Positions 53,817-62,529 of a DNA stretch of 64,000 nt are shown piece after piece (the stretch's first letter is position 1; the number at the start of each line of letters is the position of its first letter). A program made the translations under genes and the position numbers. The DNA comes from an uncultured Porphyromonas sp. GTDB taxonomy: Bacteria; Bacteroidota; Bacteroidia; Bacteroidales; Porphyromonadaceae. Below the pieces are notes generated by a model, which worked only from the letters and a program-made list of their open reading frames with translations, made no database searches and was not told where the DNA came from. The stretch is taken from positions 1 through 64,000 of the forward strand of contig CALTVJ010000002.1 in the NCBI GenBank assembly GCA_943912835.1, written 5' to 3'.

Positions 53817-54131
53817 TTATTTTGTTTTAGTAATGTTTATTATTTCTAAGTCTCTCAATAACTCAGCTTTAATATCTTGATTAATTCTTGCAATTAAATT
53901 TCTTTTATCTAATAGAATTGCTTGTTTGACAGCACCGGAGTGAATTTCCATATAAAGTATTCCATTGTCAATCGTACATGAGCCAATATAACGAGAGATT
54001 GATCCGAATATATTAGGTATTAGTGAGATTGCTTGGTATTTTAATAAATGCTCGTGGATATCAGGTTCTTCTTCTAGCATTTGCTTAAAGACTTCTGCTA
54101 CAGAGAAGGTTTCAGTACGTTTCATGTTCAA
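53817..54131 (-). CDS. DUF721 (DciA-like) protein
   Basis: 104 residues. A single small domain (SVAEVFKQMLEEEPDIHEHLLKYQAISLIPNIFG; IHSGAVKQAILLDKRNLIARINQDI). DUF721 proteins include DciA, a loader of the replicative helicase DnaB, and commonly adjoin recF or dnaA. It overlaps the 3' end of recF by 20 bases. A role in helicase loading is family inference. Confidence 0.82.
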   Translation of the reverse strand: MNMKRTETFSVAEVFKQMLEEEPDIHEHLLKYQAISLIPNIFGSISRYIGSCTIDNGILYMEIHSGAVKQAILLDKRNLIARINQDIKAELLRDLEIINITKTK

Positions 54132-55221
54132 GAATTTTACCTTTATCTACTGAAAATATTTGAAAATCTTTTCCCCAACTATGTATGATTTCGTGAAGAT
54201 ATTTTCTATTGGTATCTGTAATGAATATTTGACCAAAATTTTCCCCCCCAACTAATTCGATAATACGGCTAACCCTTTCGGCATCAAGTTTATCAAAAAT
54301 ATCATCAAGAAGTAACATCGGTTTTTCTGGATTGGTATTATTTAAAATACGATATTGAGCGAGTTTTAGACTAATCAAGTAGGTTTTACGTTGACCTTCA
54401 CTTCCAACCTTTTTGATAGGATCTTCTCCTAGACTCATATTTAGATCATCTCTATGTATACCTACGGATGTGTAGCCTACAATTTTATCTTTAATCCTTT
54501 GGTTGTAGAGAAGTTCATATAGATTTCCAGAATTACTATTTAAGGAGCTGATATACTCTAAATTAATACTCTCTTGCTCTTGAGCTATAGAGATATAGTA
54601 GTCTTGGAAATATGGTTTAAATACCTCAACGAACTCTCTTCGTTTTTCCCAAATATATTTTGCATAATGGCTCAATTGATGATCCAAGACATCTAAAAGA
54701 TTATCATCTTGATGATCACTTTTTAATAATCGATTACGTTGATCTATAGCTCCATTATAGCTGTGGAGAGCGTGCATATATGAGCTGTCTTGCTGAGACA
54801 GTTGCATATCCAAAAATCGACGTCGCTCATCGCTATTTCCTTGTATAAGTTGAAAATCTTGAGGAGAGATAATGACCAACGGAAAAAAACCTATATGTTC
54901 GCTAAGGCGTGCATATTCTTTTTTATTGCGTTTTAGAATTTTTCTTTGTCCAGGACGAATTTGTAATAATACTTGTTTTTCTTCATCATGCTCTGTGATG
55001 TAGAGTCCTTCCAGAATAGATGCCTCTGCTCCTTTTCTTACAGCTAAGCTGTCAGTTATTCCTAAATGACTGCGAGTAAAAGACAAATAGTGTAAAGCGT
55101 CAAGTACATTGGTTTTACCCATACCATTTAGCCCTATAAAGCAATTGACTTTATCAGAGAAGTTTAGGGTAGCTGTTTCAATACTTTTAAAGTTTACTAT
55201 GCTAATTTTGCGTAATATCAT
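54112..55221 (-). CDS. recF: DNA replication and repair protein RecF
   Basis: 369 residues. An SMC-like ATPase with Walker A GLNGMGKT near 33-40, ABC-type signature GSEGQRKTY, and Walker B PMLLLDDIFDKLD. RecF loads RecA at single-strand gaps through RecOR. Its promoter octamer ends 6 bases before the ATG, so the message looks leaderless or nearly so. Confidence 0.94.
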   Translation of the reverse strand: MILRKISIVNFKSIETATLNFSDKVNCFIGLNGMGKTNVLDALHYLSFTRSHLGITDSLAVRKGAEASILEGLYITEHDEEKQVLLQIRPGQRKILKRNKKEYARLSEHIGFFPLVIISPQDFQLIQGNSDERRRFLDMQLSQQDSSYMHALHSYNGAIDQRNRLLKSDHQDDNLLDVLDHQLSHYAKYIWEKRREFVEVFKPYFQDYYISIAQEQESINLEYISSLNSNSGNLYELLYNQRIKDKIVGYTSVGIHRDDLNMSLGEDPIKKVGSEGQRKTYLISLKLAQYRILNNTNPEKPMLLLDDIFDKLDAERVSRIIELVGGENFGQIFITDTNRKYLHEIIHSWGKDFQIFSVDKGKILEHETY

Positions 55222-55227
55222 ACTTTA

Positions 55228-55235
55228 CAAAGATA
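55228..55235 (-). promoter_or_regulatory. Promoter -7 element TATCTTTG of recF
   Basis: The minus strand reads TATCTTTGTAAAGT then the recF ATG. A TTTG at 55258-55261, 22 bases further upstream, fits the -33 element, making this the best complete promoter in the window. Confidence 0.7.
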
Positions 55236-55278
55236 CAAAAGCTTGGTTGTTGTATGCCAAATCTTAGCTTGTTTTTGG

Positions 55279-55286
55279 TAACTTTG
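55279..55286 (+). promoter_or_regulatory. Possible -7 element TAACTTTG upstream of the barrel-protein gene
   Basis: Plus-strand TAACTTTG fits TAnnTTTG, 33 bases before the ATG at 55319, back to back with the recF promoter. Confidence 0.55.
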
Positions 55287-55318
55287 TGTACCATTATAAA
55301 CTTAACTAACTTAAAATT

Positions 55319-55903
55319 ATGAAGAGACCGATCTTACTATCCTTATTAGTAGCATCCGTTTTAAACGTTTCTAATTATCGACTTGAGGCTCAGGAAACCT
55401 CTCAGACTCATCATTTTCAGCACAATAAAAAATTCTGGGCTGGAGGGAGTCTAACACTTTGGTCGGATAAAGAAACTAAGGAAACCAATGTTGTTATTCG
55501 TCCAGAATTTGGTCATTTTATATCAAGCAAAGTCGGTATCGGTTTATTCGGAGGTTTTGCTCAAGAAGAAGGGCAACGTCATTACAGCATTACGCCATTT
55601 ACTCGTTTATATATCCTTGATCGTACACCTTTTAACATATATTTAGATGGTGGGATAGGCTTTAGTTGGGGACAAACCAAATTAAACAATTCTTGGAGTA
55701 AGCCTATGTTTGGATATGAGATTGGAGTAAGACCTGGTGCATGTCTAGATTTGGTTGAGGGATTATGTCTATGTTTGCGTATGGGCTTTTTAGGATATCG
55801 AAATAAGTTTGTTGCAGGCGAAGAACCTGAGTTAACACCTAGTGGTTTTGGACTCAGGTTTGCCCCAGAAGAACTAATGATAGGATTAGAAATAGAGTTC
55901 TAA
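55319..55903 (+). CDS. Small outer-membrane beta-barrel protein
   Basis: 194 residues. A signal peptide (about 1-24, ending in LEA) precedes alternating amphipathic strands such as FWAGGSLTLWSD, VGIGLFGGFAQ, ITPFTRLYIL and FNIYLDGGIGFSWG, with a terminal phenylalanine after LMIGLEIEF, the usual barrel end. It resembles the 8-strand OmpX/OmpW-size group of Bacteroidetes. Function unknown. Single gene with its own promoter-like element and a convergent terminator. Confidence 0.8.
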   Translation: MKRPILLSLLVASVLNVSNYRLEAQETSQTHHFQHNKKFWAGGSLTLWSDKETKETNVVIRPEFGHFISSKVGIGLFGGFAQEEGQRHYSITPFTRLYILDRTPFNIYLDGGIGFSWGQTKLNNSWSKPMFGYEIGVRPGACLDLVEGLCLCLRMGFLGYRNKFVAGEEPELTPSGFGLRFAPEELMIGLEIEF

Positions 55904-55906
55904 GAA

Positions 55907-55939
55907 AACGCCCTTATAGCTTTTAAGCATAAGGGCGTT
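55907..55939. terminator. Bidirectional terminator between barrel-protein gene and sufD
   Basis: AACGCCCTTAT (55907-55917) and ATAAGGGCGTT (55929-55939) form a perfect 11-bp stem between converging genes; it starts 4 bases after one stop and ends 5 before the other. Confidence 0.75.
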
Positions 55940-55944
55940 ATTAG

Positions 55945-57099
55945 TTAGATAAACTGCTCTGCAATTAGCTCTCTAATTTCGTCTTTTAACTCATCTCGTT
56001 CAATTAATTGTAAAACATCTTCAGAGAAGGCAATACTGAGTAGTCTCTTAGCCTCGCCCCTTGCAATACCCCGTTGCTGCATATAGAATATAGCTTGTTC
56101 ATTGAGTTGTCCTGTAGTCATACCATGACTACATTTTACATCATCTGCATATATTTCTAACTGAGGTTTAGCTTGCATCTTCGCTGTTTTACTTAGGAGA
56201 AGATTGTTGTTTGTCTGATATGCTTGCGTTTTTTGAGCATCAACAGCAACTAATATACGCCCAGTAAAGACTCCATAGCTTGTATCTGTTAGGACATACT
56301 TAAATAGTTCATTACTAGTACAGTGAGGGACACTATGACTGATGAACGAGAAGTTATCAGTATGTTCTTCCCCTCTGTTTACAACAAAGCCTCCTAGATT
56401 AAGATTCGCATTGATACCAGCTAGGTCACAATAATAATTATTGCGGGTCCTTCCATTTGTTAGCGAGAAGAAATTTATATTAGCATCACTATTTGAACTT
56501 TGATATAAATGGAGGGTTGCAATACGGTTGCTTGTAGAGCATGTTTGTTCTATATCGGTATAACTTAGCTTTGCCCCTACACCCAAATGAATATCAACCC
56601 GTTGTAAGCTCATACTTTGATGTTCTCCAACACTACGCTCTCTTACAATAATCTCTAATTCAGAAGAGTTTTCAAGAACGACTAAAATATGCCTCGCTTC
56701 TAAGACTTTGCCATTAGCCATCAAAAATGATTCGAGCTGGTATGCTCCCTCAATCTTCGTGTAAGCTGGAACATATATTAAATGGGTATCAGGTGCAAGT
56801 CCTTTAGCTGCATGGGCTATAGAATCCTTCTCTGTACTTGATATTTGAGGGAGTTGCTTGTCAAATCCTTTTAGGGGACCTATATATACTTCCTTAGGGA
56901 GGGTTAGTTCTTCTATGTTATCTGTGTATTCAGCCGTGCCATATTCCCAGTTAGCATCCAGCATACTTTTTAAATCAGTACGTTGGTACTCTTCACTCCT
57001 GAATTCTGGTAGCCCTAAAGATACAAACTGTTTGAGGGCTTTCTCTTGATCAGGGCTTGGAGTCGGTAATAATGAGACTAATTTCTGTTCGATAGTCAT
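55945..57099 (-). CDS. sufD: Fe-S cluster assembly scaffold subunit SufD
   Basis: 384 residues from the ATG at 57099 (MTIEQKLVSLL); an ATG at 57108 adds three residues. The SufD/SufB beta-helix core is clear in the second half (SLQRVDIHLGVGAKLSYTDIEQ; DDVKCSHGMTTGQLNEQAIFYMQQRGI). SufD forms SufBC2D with SufB and SufC. It follows sufC by 3-12 bases depending on the start chosen. sufS and a SufU/SufE partner are not in the window. Confidence 0.94.
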   Translation of the reverse strand: MTIEQKLVSLLPTPSPDQEKALKQFVSLGLPEFRSEEYQRTDLKSMLDANWEYGTAEYTDNIEELTLPKEVYIGPLKGFDKQLPQISSTEKDSIAHAAKGLAPDTHLIYVPAYTKIEGAYQLESFLMANGKVLEARHILVVLENSSELEIIVRERSVGEHQSMSLQRVDIHLGVGAKLSYTDIEQTCSTSNRIATLHLYQSSNSDANINFFSLTNGRTRNNYYCDLAGINANLNLGGFVVNRGEEHTDNFSFISHSVPHCTSNELFKYVLTDTSYGVFTGRILVAVDAQKTQAYQTNNNLLLSKTAKMQAKPQLEIYADDVKCSHGMTTGQLNEQAIFYMQQRGIARGEAKRLLSIAFSEDVLQLIERDELKDEIRELIAEQFI

Positions 57100-57111
57100 C
57101 AATAGCAAATT

Positions 57112-57858
57112 TTATTGTTCATCTTTTAGCCAATCATAACCTTTCGCTTCTAATTCAAGTGCTAGGCTGGCAGTTCCACTCTTTACAATGCGTCCATTAT
57201 GCAAAACATGGACATAGTCTGGTTTTATATAATCGAGTAGGCGTTGATAGTGTGTAATAACAATTGTACTACGTTCGGGGCTACGAAGAGCGTTCACTCC
57301 ATTGGCTACAACACGTAAGGCATCAATATCTAAACCACTATCGGTTTCATCTAGGATTGCAAGTTTAGGCTCTAGCATAGCCATTTGAAATATTTCATTA
57401 CGCTTTTTTTCTCCTCCTGAGAAGCCCTCGTTGACAGAGCGACTTGCTAAATTACTATCAAGTTCTACTAAAGCTCTTTTTTCTTTCATTAGTTTGAGGA
57501 ACTCTGATGCGCTCATAGGATCCGCCCCAATAGCCTTACGGCGTTCGTTTATTGCTGCTCGCATGAAGTTGACCATACTTACTCCTGGTATTTCTACGGG
57601 GTATTGAAAACTGAGGAACATACCAAGGTGGGCTCTTTCTTCTGGTTCTAGTTCAAGTATGCTTTCTCCTTCGAATTCAATCTCTCCAGAAGTAACTTCA
57701 AAAGATGGATGCCCAACTAAGACTGAGGATAATGTACTCTTACCAGCTCCATTCGGACCCATTATAGCATGAATTTCTCCTGCTTTTACTTCTAAACTTA
57801 AGCCTTTTAATATCTCTTTATCTCCAATATTGGCGTGTAAATCTTTTATTTTTAGCAT
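57112..57858 (-). CDS. sufC: Fe-S assembly ATPase SufC
   Basis: 248 residues. An ABC ATPase with Walker [10 protein letters not shown], signature [14 protein letters not shown] and Walker [13 protein letters not shown], all typical of SufC. It powers conformational change in the SufBCD scaffold. It lies 60 bases after sufB. Confidence 0.96.
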   Translation of the reverse strand: MLKIKDLHANIGDKEILKGLSLEVKAGEIHAIMGPNGAGKSTLSSVLVGHPSFEVTSGEIEFEGESILELEPEERAHLGMFLSFQYPVEIPGVSMVNFMRAAINERRKAIGADPMSASEFLKLMKEKRALVELDSNLASRSVNEGFSGGEKKRNEIFQMAMLEPKLAILDETDSGLDIDALRVVANGVNALRSPERSTIVITHYQRLLDYIKPDYVHVLHNGRIVKSGTASLALELEAKGYDWLKDEQ

Positions 57859-57918
57859 TTTCGTGTTTATGATAAATCCTTAACATCCCTAATTCTGGGT
57901 TATCTTACTATTTTTTTC

Positions 57919-59364
57919 TTAACCAACAGAGCCTTCAAGTGAAATAGAGAGCAATTTTTGTGCTTCAACAGCAAACTCCATAGGTAATTTATTCATGACT
58001 TCCTTGGCATATCCATTAACTATTAAGCCGACAGCTTCTTCAACAGAAATACCTCGTTGTTGGCAATAGAATACTTGATCCTCACTGATTTTACTCGTTG
58101 TCGCTTCATGCTCAATGATTGCGGTGTCATTGTCAACTTGTACATACGGGAAAGTATGAGCACCACAAGTACTACCGAGTAGTAGGCTATCACATTGAGA
58201 GTGATTACGAGCATTGTCAGCGTGTTTACCTACTTGGACGAGTCCACGATAGCTGTTTTGACTTTTACCAGCACTAATTCCTTTACTTACGATACGACTT
58301 TTAGTATTTTTCCCTAAGTGTATCATTTTTGTACCAGTATCAGCTTGTTGGTAGTTATTCGTTACTGCTACAGAGTAAAATTCGGCAACACTTTCATCTC
58401 CCTGTAAAACGCAACTAGGATATTTCCAGGTGATTGCAGAGCCTGTCTCAACTTGGGTCCAACTCAATTTAGAGCGGTCTCCTCGGCAGATTCCTCTTTT
58501 GGTTACAAAGTTGTAAATACCGCCATTTCCGTCTTTATCTCCAGGGAACCAATTTTGAACAGTTGAGTACTTAACTTCAGCATCTTTTTCGACGATAATC
58601 TCCACGATTGCTGCATGTAATTGATTTTCATCTCTTTGAGGGGCTGTACATCCTTCAAGATAGCTAACATATGATCCTTCGTCTGCAACGATAAGTGTTC
58701 GTTCGAATTGTCCAGTATTGATTGCATTTATTCTGAAGTATGTTGATAGCTCCATGGGGCATCTTACGCCTTTAGGGATATAAACAAATGAACCATCAGA
58801 AAAAACAGCAGAATTCATTGCTGCAAAGAAGTTATCCTTAACAGGGACTACCGTTCCTAAATATTTTCGAACTAACTCGGGATATTCCTTTACCGCATCA
58901 CTGAAGGAACAAAAGATAATACCTTTTTCTGCAAGTTTTTCTTTAAATGTTGTTTTTACAGATACAGAGTCTAATACAGCATCAACAGCTATACCACTTA
59001 AGATCTTCTGTTCTTCCAGAGGAATACCCAACTTTTCGAATGTTTTTAATAGTTCAGGATCAACCTCATCTAGACTTTTAGGTCCTTCCTTCTTTTTGGG
59101 CGCAGCATAGTAGTAAATATCCTGATAATCTATTTCAGGGATTTTCAATTGAGCCCAATCAGGCATACTCATTTCTTGCCAAGCTTTGAGCGCATTGAGG
59201 CGATACTCTAACATCCACTCTGGTTCTTCTTTTTTTGCAGAAATAAGTCTTACGGTCTCTTCATTAAGACCTTTCCCCAAGGTTTCTGTATCGATGTCGG
59301 TACTGAAACCATACTTATATTCGCTTGACGTAACTTCGTCAATTATTTGTTCGTTTTCTGACAT
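57919..59364 (-). CDS. sufB: Fe-S cluster assembly scaffold subunit SufB
   Basis: 481 residues. SufB features: [70 protein letters not shown] and [15 protein letters not shown]. It is the scaffold on which the Fe-S cluster is built with SufC and SufD. It starts the run; a short GGTAA/TTACC repeat lies 68-83 bases upstream. Confidence 0.96.
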   Translation of the reverse strand: MSENEQIIDEVTSSEYKYGFSTDIDTETLGKGLNEETVRLISAKKEEPEWMLEYRLNALKAWQEMSMPDWAQLKIPEIDYQDIYYYAAPKKKEGPKSLDEVDPELLKTFEKLGIPLEEQKILSGIAVDAVLDSVSVKTTFKEKLAEKGIIFCSFSDAVKEYPELVRKYLGTVVPVKDNFFAAMNSAVFSDGSFVYIPKGVRCPMELSTYFRINAINTGQFERTLIVADEGSYVSYLEGCTAPQRDENQLHAAIVEIIVEKDAEVKYSTVQNWFPGDKDGNGGIYNFVTKRGICRGDRSKLSWTQVETGSAITWKYPSCVLQGDESVAEFYSVAVTNNYQQADTGTKMIHLGKNTKSRIVSKGISAGKSQNSYRGLVQVGKHADNARNHSQCDSLLLGSTCGAHTFPYVQVDNDTAIIEHEATTSKISEDQVFYCQQRGISVEEAVGLIVNGYAKEVMNKLPMEFAVEAQKLLSISLEGSVG

Positions 59365-59431
59365 TTTATCCGTGGTAATTAGGATTTTTTAGAGATAACA
59401 TATTCTGTAAATGTTTTGTTTTAAGCATCGA

Positions 59432-59447
59432 GGTAAATACACTTACC
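59432..59447. promoter_or_regulatory. Short inverted repeat upstream of sufB
   Basis: GGTAA (59432-59436) and TTACC (59443-59447) are 5-base complements with a 6-base spacer in the 122-base gap upstream of sufB. It could be an operator for a suf regulator, but such a short repeat may arise by chance. No TAnnTTTG element is visible in this gap. Confidence 0.25.
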
Positions 59448-59486
59448 ACTCTCTATCGATCAATTTAGAATCTTTATTAGAGTTTC

Positions 59487-60884
59487 TCATTGTTGGTTGT
59501 GGCAACGTTGATCCGAGATATAACTGTTTAGCTTCTTAAAAAAGCTTTCAGTCAAAGGAGATATGGTTTTGTTGAAGTTTTCATTCTGGAATGAAAGGTT
59601 GAGTTCTCCATTATGAATTTTGATTTTGTTCAACATCTGTTCAATAAGCCTCCAAAATATGGTTTCATCCTGTATCTTATTGTAAGTAGTTAACAATCCA
59701 TTTGAAGAAATAGTTAGAGGATGCATGATGAGAGGACTTAACGATCTTGTGTTAGGGTTTATGAATCTAACAGGTCGAGATGTCCCTAATCTAAATCCAA
59801 TTTCGTTATAATAACCCATTGTATAGTCATGTCTAATTCCAGCTGTCAATATTTCTTTAATGTCTTCAGGTTCGGATAAGGCTAAATAGCTGTGCCGAGA
59901 TGAGGCAAGGTCAAGGTCTTTAAAGCATTTAAATCTATTTTCTCTTTCAAAATTGTGATGTTTGTGCCTCGATTTATTCAGGGCTAAATATATTTTTCTG
60001 ATTTGCAGTCTGAGTTTGCTGGCTTCAGATTTGATTAGAGTGGGGGATTTTGAGGACGCATAACTAGATAATAATCCACATCTGATACCTTGCCTACTAG
60101 CATTCTTTAAAATTTTCCTCATGGACCTAAAGTTATATTTAGGCTTATCTTCATTAAATGGTGATTGAGTAGACTTTAAAAATAGGGTTGTATTTATGGG
60201 GATTTGAGCGAAAGTACTCCTATCCATCAAGGTATTATGTAGTATATAAATATCATCAAATGTGTTATAAGGATCTTCCTTTTTGAGAATTCTAAGAAAG
60301 AAGCCCCTTATACCTGTATAAAGAAAGGGGCGATATACATCAATTCCAAGGTTAATTTGCTTGAACGTTTGTGGGATAGTATCCATATATAGCTCTAAGC
60401 TGTCAATAATGTCTTGAGACTGTAGCAGATTTCTAAGTACCACAGCATATTCATCAACGAGAGGACGATCTAAACAGTTTGCTCGATAGAGCAGGGAAGC
60501 TTCTAATGGGAAACGACCATAATCATCTCGGATATTTCTCTTATACATCTCCTCATATCTGCTAATCAGATAATAGGTTGATGCAATAACATCTGCATGT
60601 ATGAGTAGTGTTTTTCCTTCATTTATCCATTCATGATACGGGGCTCCAAACAATAAGGGTACACCTTCCCAAAGTGCTAATGGAGTATCGGGTTCAGCTT
60701 TGGGGGTACCATATATTTTGGGCTTAAAGAATCCAGAGGCCTTGATTACAACTTTCTCAGTTTTAATCTGATCAAGGTTGTCTGTATATTTGATAAAATT
60801 ATATCCACTTTTTTTATCATCACTCTTGTTGTAGAGGCTTCCGATCAGGAATTCTAAGATATAATTTAGTACATTGTCATTCAT
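59487..60884 (-). CDS. DUF7033 / polysaccharide-deacetylase-like protein
   Basis: 465 residues from the ATG at 60884; the earlier ATG at 60905 overlaps a likely promoter element. The N-terminal part (DTPLALWEGVPLLFGAP; LIHADVIASTYYLISRYEEM; GRFPLEAS) matches the DUF7033 region of Bacteroidetes deacetylase-like proteins. The C-terminal part has SSRHSYLALSEPEDI and IRHDYTMGYYNEIGFRLGTSRP. At the usual first catalytic site the sequence is INLGIDVYRPF, so a NodB-type DD metal pair is not evident. It may modify or bind a surface polysaccharide. No signal peptide is seen. Confidence 0.7.
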   Translation of the reverse strand: MNDNVLNYILEFLIGSLYNKSDDKKSGYNFIKYTDNLDQIKTEKVVIKASGFFKPKIYGTPKAEPDTPLALWEGVPLLFGAPYHEWINEGKTLLIHADVIASTYYLISRYEEMYKRNIRDDYGRFPLEASLLYRANCLDRPLVDEYAVVLRNLLQSQDIIDSLELYMDTIPQTFKQINLGIDVYRPFLYTGIRGFFLRILKKEDPYNTFDDIYILHNTLMDRSTFAQIPINTTLFLKSTQSPFNEDKPKYNFRSMRKILKNASRQGIRCGLLSSYASSKSPTLIKSEASKLRLQIRKIYLALNKSRHKHHNFERENRFKCFKDLDLASSRHSYLALSEPEDIKEILTAGIRHDYTMGYYNEIGFRLGTSRPVRFINPNTRSLSPLIMHPLTISSNGLLTTYNKIQDETIFWRLIEQMLNKIKIHNGELNLSFQNENFNKTISPLTESFFKKLNSYISDQRCHNQQ

Positions 60885-60892
60885 GATTAAGA

Positions 60893-60900
60893 CAAAATTA
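60893..60900 (-). promoter_or_regulatory. Possible -7 element TAATTTTG of the deacetylase-like gene
   Basis: Minus-strand TAATTTTG fits TAnnTTTG. It ends 8 bases before the ATG at 60884 and overlaps the alternative ATG at 60905, supporting the later start. Confidence 0.4.
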
Positions 60901-60909
60901 TACAAAACA

Positions 60910-60939
60910 GCTGAGGCCTACAATTAAGTAAGCCCCAGC
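60910..60939 (-). terminator. Possible ferredoxin terminator
   Basis: GCTGAGGCCTAC (60910-60921) and GTAAGCCCCAGC (60928-60939) pair at 10 of 12 positions around a 6-base loop; on the minus strand TGTTTTGT follows. It lies 74 bases past the ferredoxin stop. Confidence 0.5.
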
Positions 60940-61013
60940 ATCTCTCAAACTTTAAATCAAAACTCTAATCATTAAGAGCTTAGATCCTATTCCTAAATGA
61001 ACAGGGGAAAATA

Positions 61014-61178
61014 CTAAGCATGTATCGCTTCTGTAGGACAGACATCAGCACAAGCACCACAATCAATGCAAGTATCTGCATCAATAACATAGATAGATCC
61101 TTCAGAAATAGCTGATACAGGACATTCGTCTATGCAAGTGCCACAAGCTATACAGCTGTCAGTAATTACATGTGCCAT
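61014..61178 (-). CDS. 2[4Fe-4S] ferredoxin
   Basis: 54 residues, complete. Two clostridial-type cluster motifs are seen: CIACGTCIDECP (C9, C12, C15, C19) and CIDCGACADVCP (C37, C40, C43, C47), each with the proline after the last cysteine. All eight ligands are present. It is a small soluble electron carrier, probably serving pyruvate:ferredoxin-type oxidoreductases or hydrogenase-like partners; no partner is adjacent. It stands alone with its own promoter-like element and terminator. Confidence 0.95.
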   Translation of the reverse strand: MAHVITDSCIACGTCIDECPVSAISEGSIYVIDADTCIDCGACADVCPTEAIHA

Positions 61179-61218
61179 AATTAATACCGTTTATGTGATA
61201 AATTTTATTAGTTCACTA

Positions 61219-61226
61219 CAAAGGTA
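61219..61226 (-). promoter_or_regulatory. Possible ferredoxin promoter (TACCTTTG)
   Basis: Minus-strand TACCTTTG fits TAnnTTTG; GTTG at 61248-61251 lies at about the right distance for a -33 element. The leader would be about 35 bases. Confidence 0.5.
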
Positions 61227-61254
61227 AATAAAATATGTTGAATATACCAACAGT

Positions 61255-61282
61255 TAGGTATTTTGAAGTGCTTGAATACCTA
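61255..61282. promoter_or_regulatory. 8-bp inverted repeat upstream of the ferredoxin promoter
   Basis: TAGGTATT (61255-61262) and AATACCTA (61275-61282) are perfect complements with a 12-base spacer. The position, just upstream of the likely -33 element, suits an activator or operator site. Confidence 0.4.
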
Positions 61283-61300
61283 TATAATGGTATGAGAAAT

Positions 61301-61333
61301 AAAATCCCACAGAGGTGATATCTGTGGGATTTT
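61301..61333 (-). terminator. Terminator of the leucine-rich-repeat lipoprotein gene
   Basis: AAAATCCCACAGA (61301-61313) and its perfect complement (61321-61333) form a 13-bp stem with a 7-base loop, 24 bases past the stop codon. On the minus strand TTTTATTTCT follows. Confidence 0.8.
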
Positions 61334-61356
61334 TGCGGAAGTAATAAATGGTTTGT

Positions 61357-62499
61357 TTAGTTGTCTGCTATAGTCCAACCTTTATCAGTTACAATCTGTC
61401 TATCAGAATTACTTAAGCTGTTTATTTTGAGCTTAGCACCTGATTTTTTAGGGAGTGATTGTAAAACTTGAGTCAAGTTGTTTCCAGTTAAGGTTGGATT
61501 CTCGGTCAAATCTAGCTCTACTAATTGGCTAAATGCAGAGAAGTTTGCTGTTGCAAGTTTATTCCCTCTAAGATTTAGATATGTGATTGATGTAAACTTA
61601 CATACTTGATTGTTGAAATTTGTAAAAGATGCACCTGAAAGATTTAGAGACTTAAGTTTGTCATTACCTGTATCTGTTGAGAATCCTGAAAAGTTAGTTA
61701 ATCTTTTAGCTTCTCCTTCTTTTAATAATTTAGTACCACTTAAGTCTACCTTAGTTGTGCCATTCATATCTCTGAGCAAAACACCTGTTAATGAAGGACA
61801 ATTGCTTAAATCGATAGTTGGGGTAGCACAACGACTATTAGAAAATTTTTTGAGTTTGGTGGAGCCTTTAAAGTTAACATTCTTATTAAAATAGGTTCCA
61901 ATGAGGTAAAGCTCCTCTAGGTTAGGGAAAGACTCCAATGTAAAGTCGTTTGTTGTATTATTTTCGTTTAAGTCAATAATTTTAAGATTTTTGGGTAGGG
62001 TGATTAGTCCTGCTTTAAATACCCGAACCTCTTCCAAACTTAAAAGAGTAGACAAGTCTAGAGGACTTTTTGAGCTAATGTTTCGAATAATTATTTTCTT
62101 TAAGGTCGTTGGAGCTTGAGAAAAATCGATTGATTCAAAACGTCCAGAAGAGATGCTAAGAGAGTTCACATTTCCTTTAAGAATAATTGTCGCACCAGCC
62201 TGGTTTGCTGTAATACTAATTGTTTTTCCCTCTCTAGTTGTTTTTGCTCCCTCAATGAACAAACCCTCACCTTTGAATTCAGACAATGAGAAGCTTGTTT
62301 CCTTGGGAGATAAAATTAGCTTAATACCTTTAGTGTTATCTATAGGTGTGTTAGAGTCACCTATTCCATTATTAGTATTTTTGCCCCCTTGATCCGGAAT
62401 CACTGTTGGAGGAATTGGTTCTCCTCCCTTTTTTTTACAAGAGCCCATAAAGATAAGAGCACATAATCCGAGTACCCCTATTTTAATAATTTGTTTCAT
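61357..62499 (-). CDS. Leucine-rich-repeat lipoprotein
   Basis: 380 residues. A lipoprotein signal peptide ends in the lipobox MGSC, giving lipidated C21, followed by a Lys/Gly/Pro/Asn-rich linker (about 22-58). From about 60 to 365 there are irregular leucine-rich repeats, for example LSSLEEVRVF-like LLSLEEVRVF, LKIIDLNENN, LEELYLIGTYF, LKSLNLSGASF, ITYLNLRGNKL and LVELDLTENPTL. It is probably surface-exposed and may bind host or bacterial proteins; the ligand is unknown. It lies 30 bases after asnS with no visible promoter between them, so it may be co-transcribed with asnS. Confidence 0.85.
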   Translation of the reverse strand: MKQIIKIGVLGLCALIFMGSCKKKGGEPIPPTVIPDQGGKNTNNGIGDSNTPIDNTKGIKLILSPKETSFSLSEFKGEGLFIEGAKTTREGKTISITANQAGATIILKGNVNSLSISSGRFESIDFSQAPTTLKKIIIRNISSKSPLDLSTLLSLEEVRVFKAGLITLPKNLKIIDLNENNTTNDFTLESFPNLEELYLIGTYFNKNVNFKGSTKLKKFSNSRCATPTIDLSNCPSLTGVLLRDMNGTTKVDLSGTKLLKEGEAKRLTNFSGFSTDTGNDKLKSLNLSGASFTNFNNQVCKFTSITYLNLRGNKLATANFSAFSQLVELDLTENPTLTGNNLTQVLQSLPKKSGAKLKINSLSNSDRQIVTDKGWTIADN

Positions 62500-62529
62500 G
62501 ATTTAATTTTGTTAATGTACATTATGATA

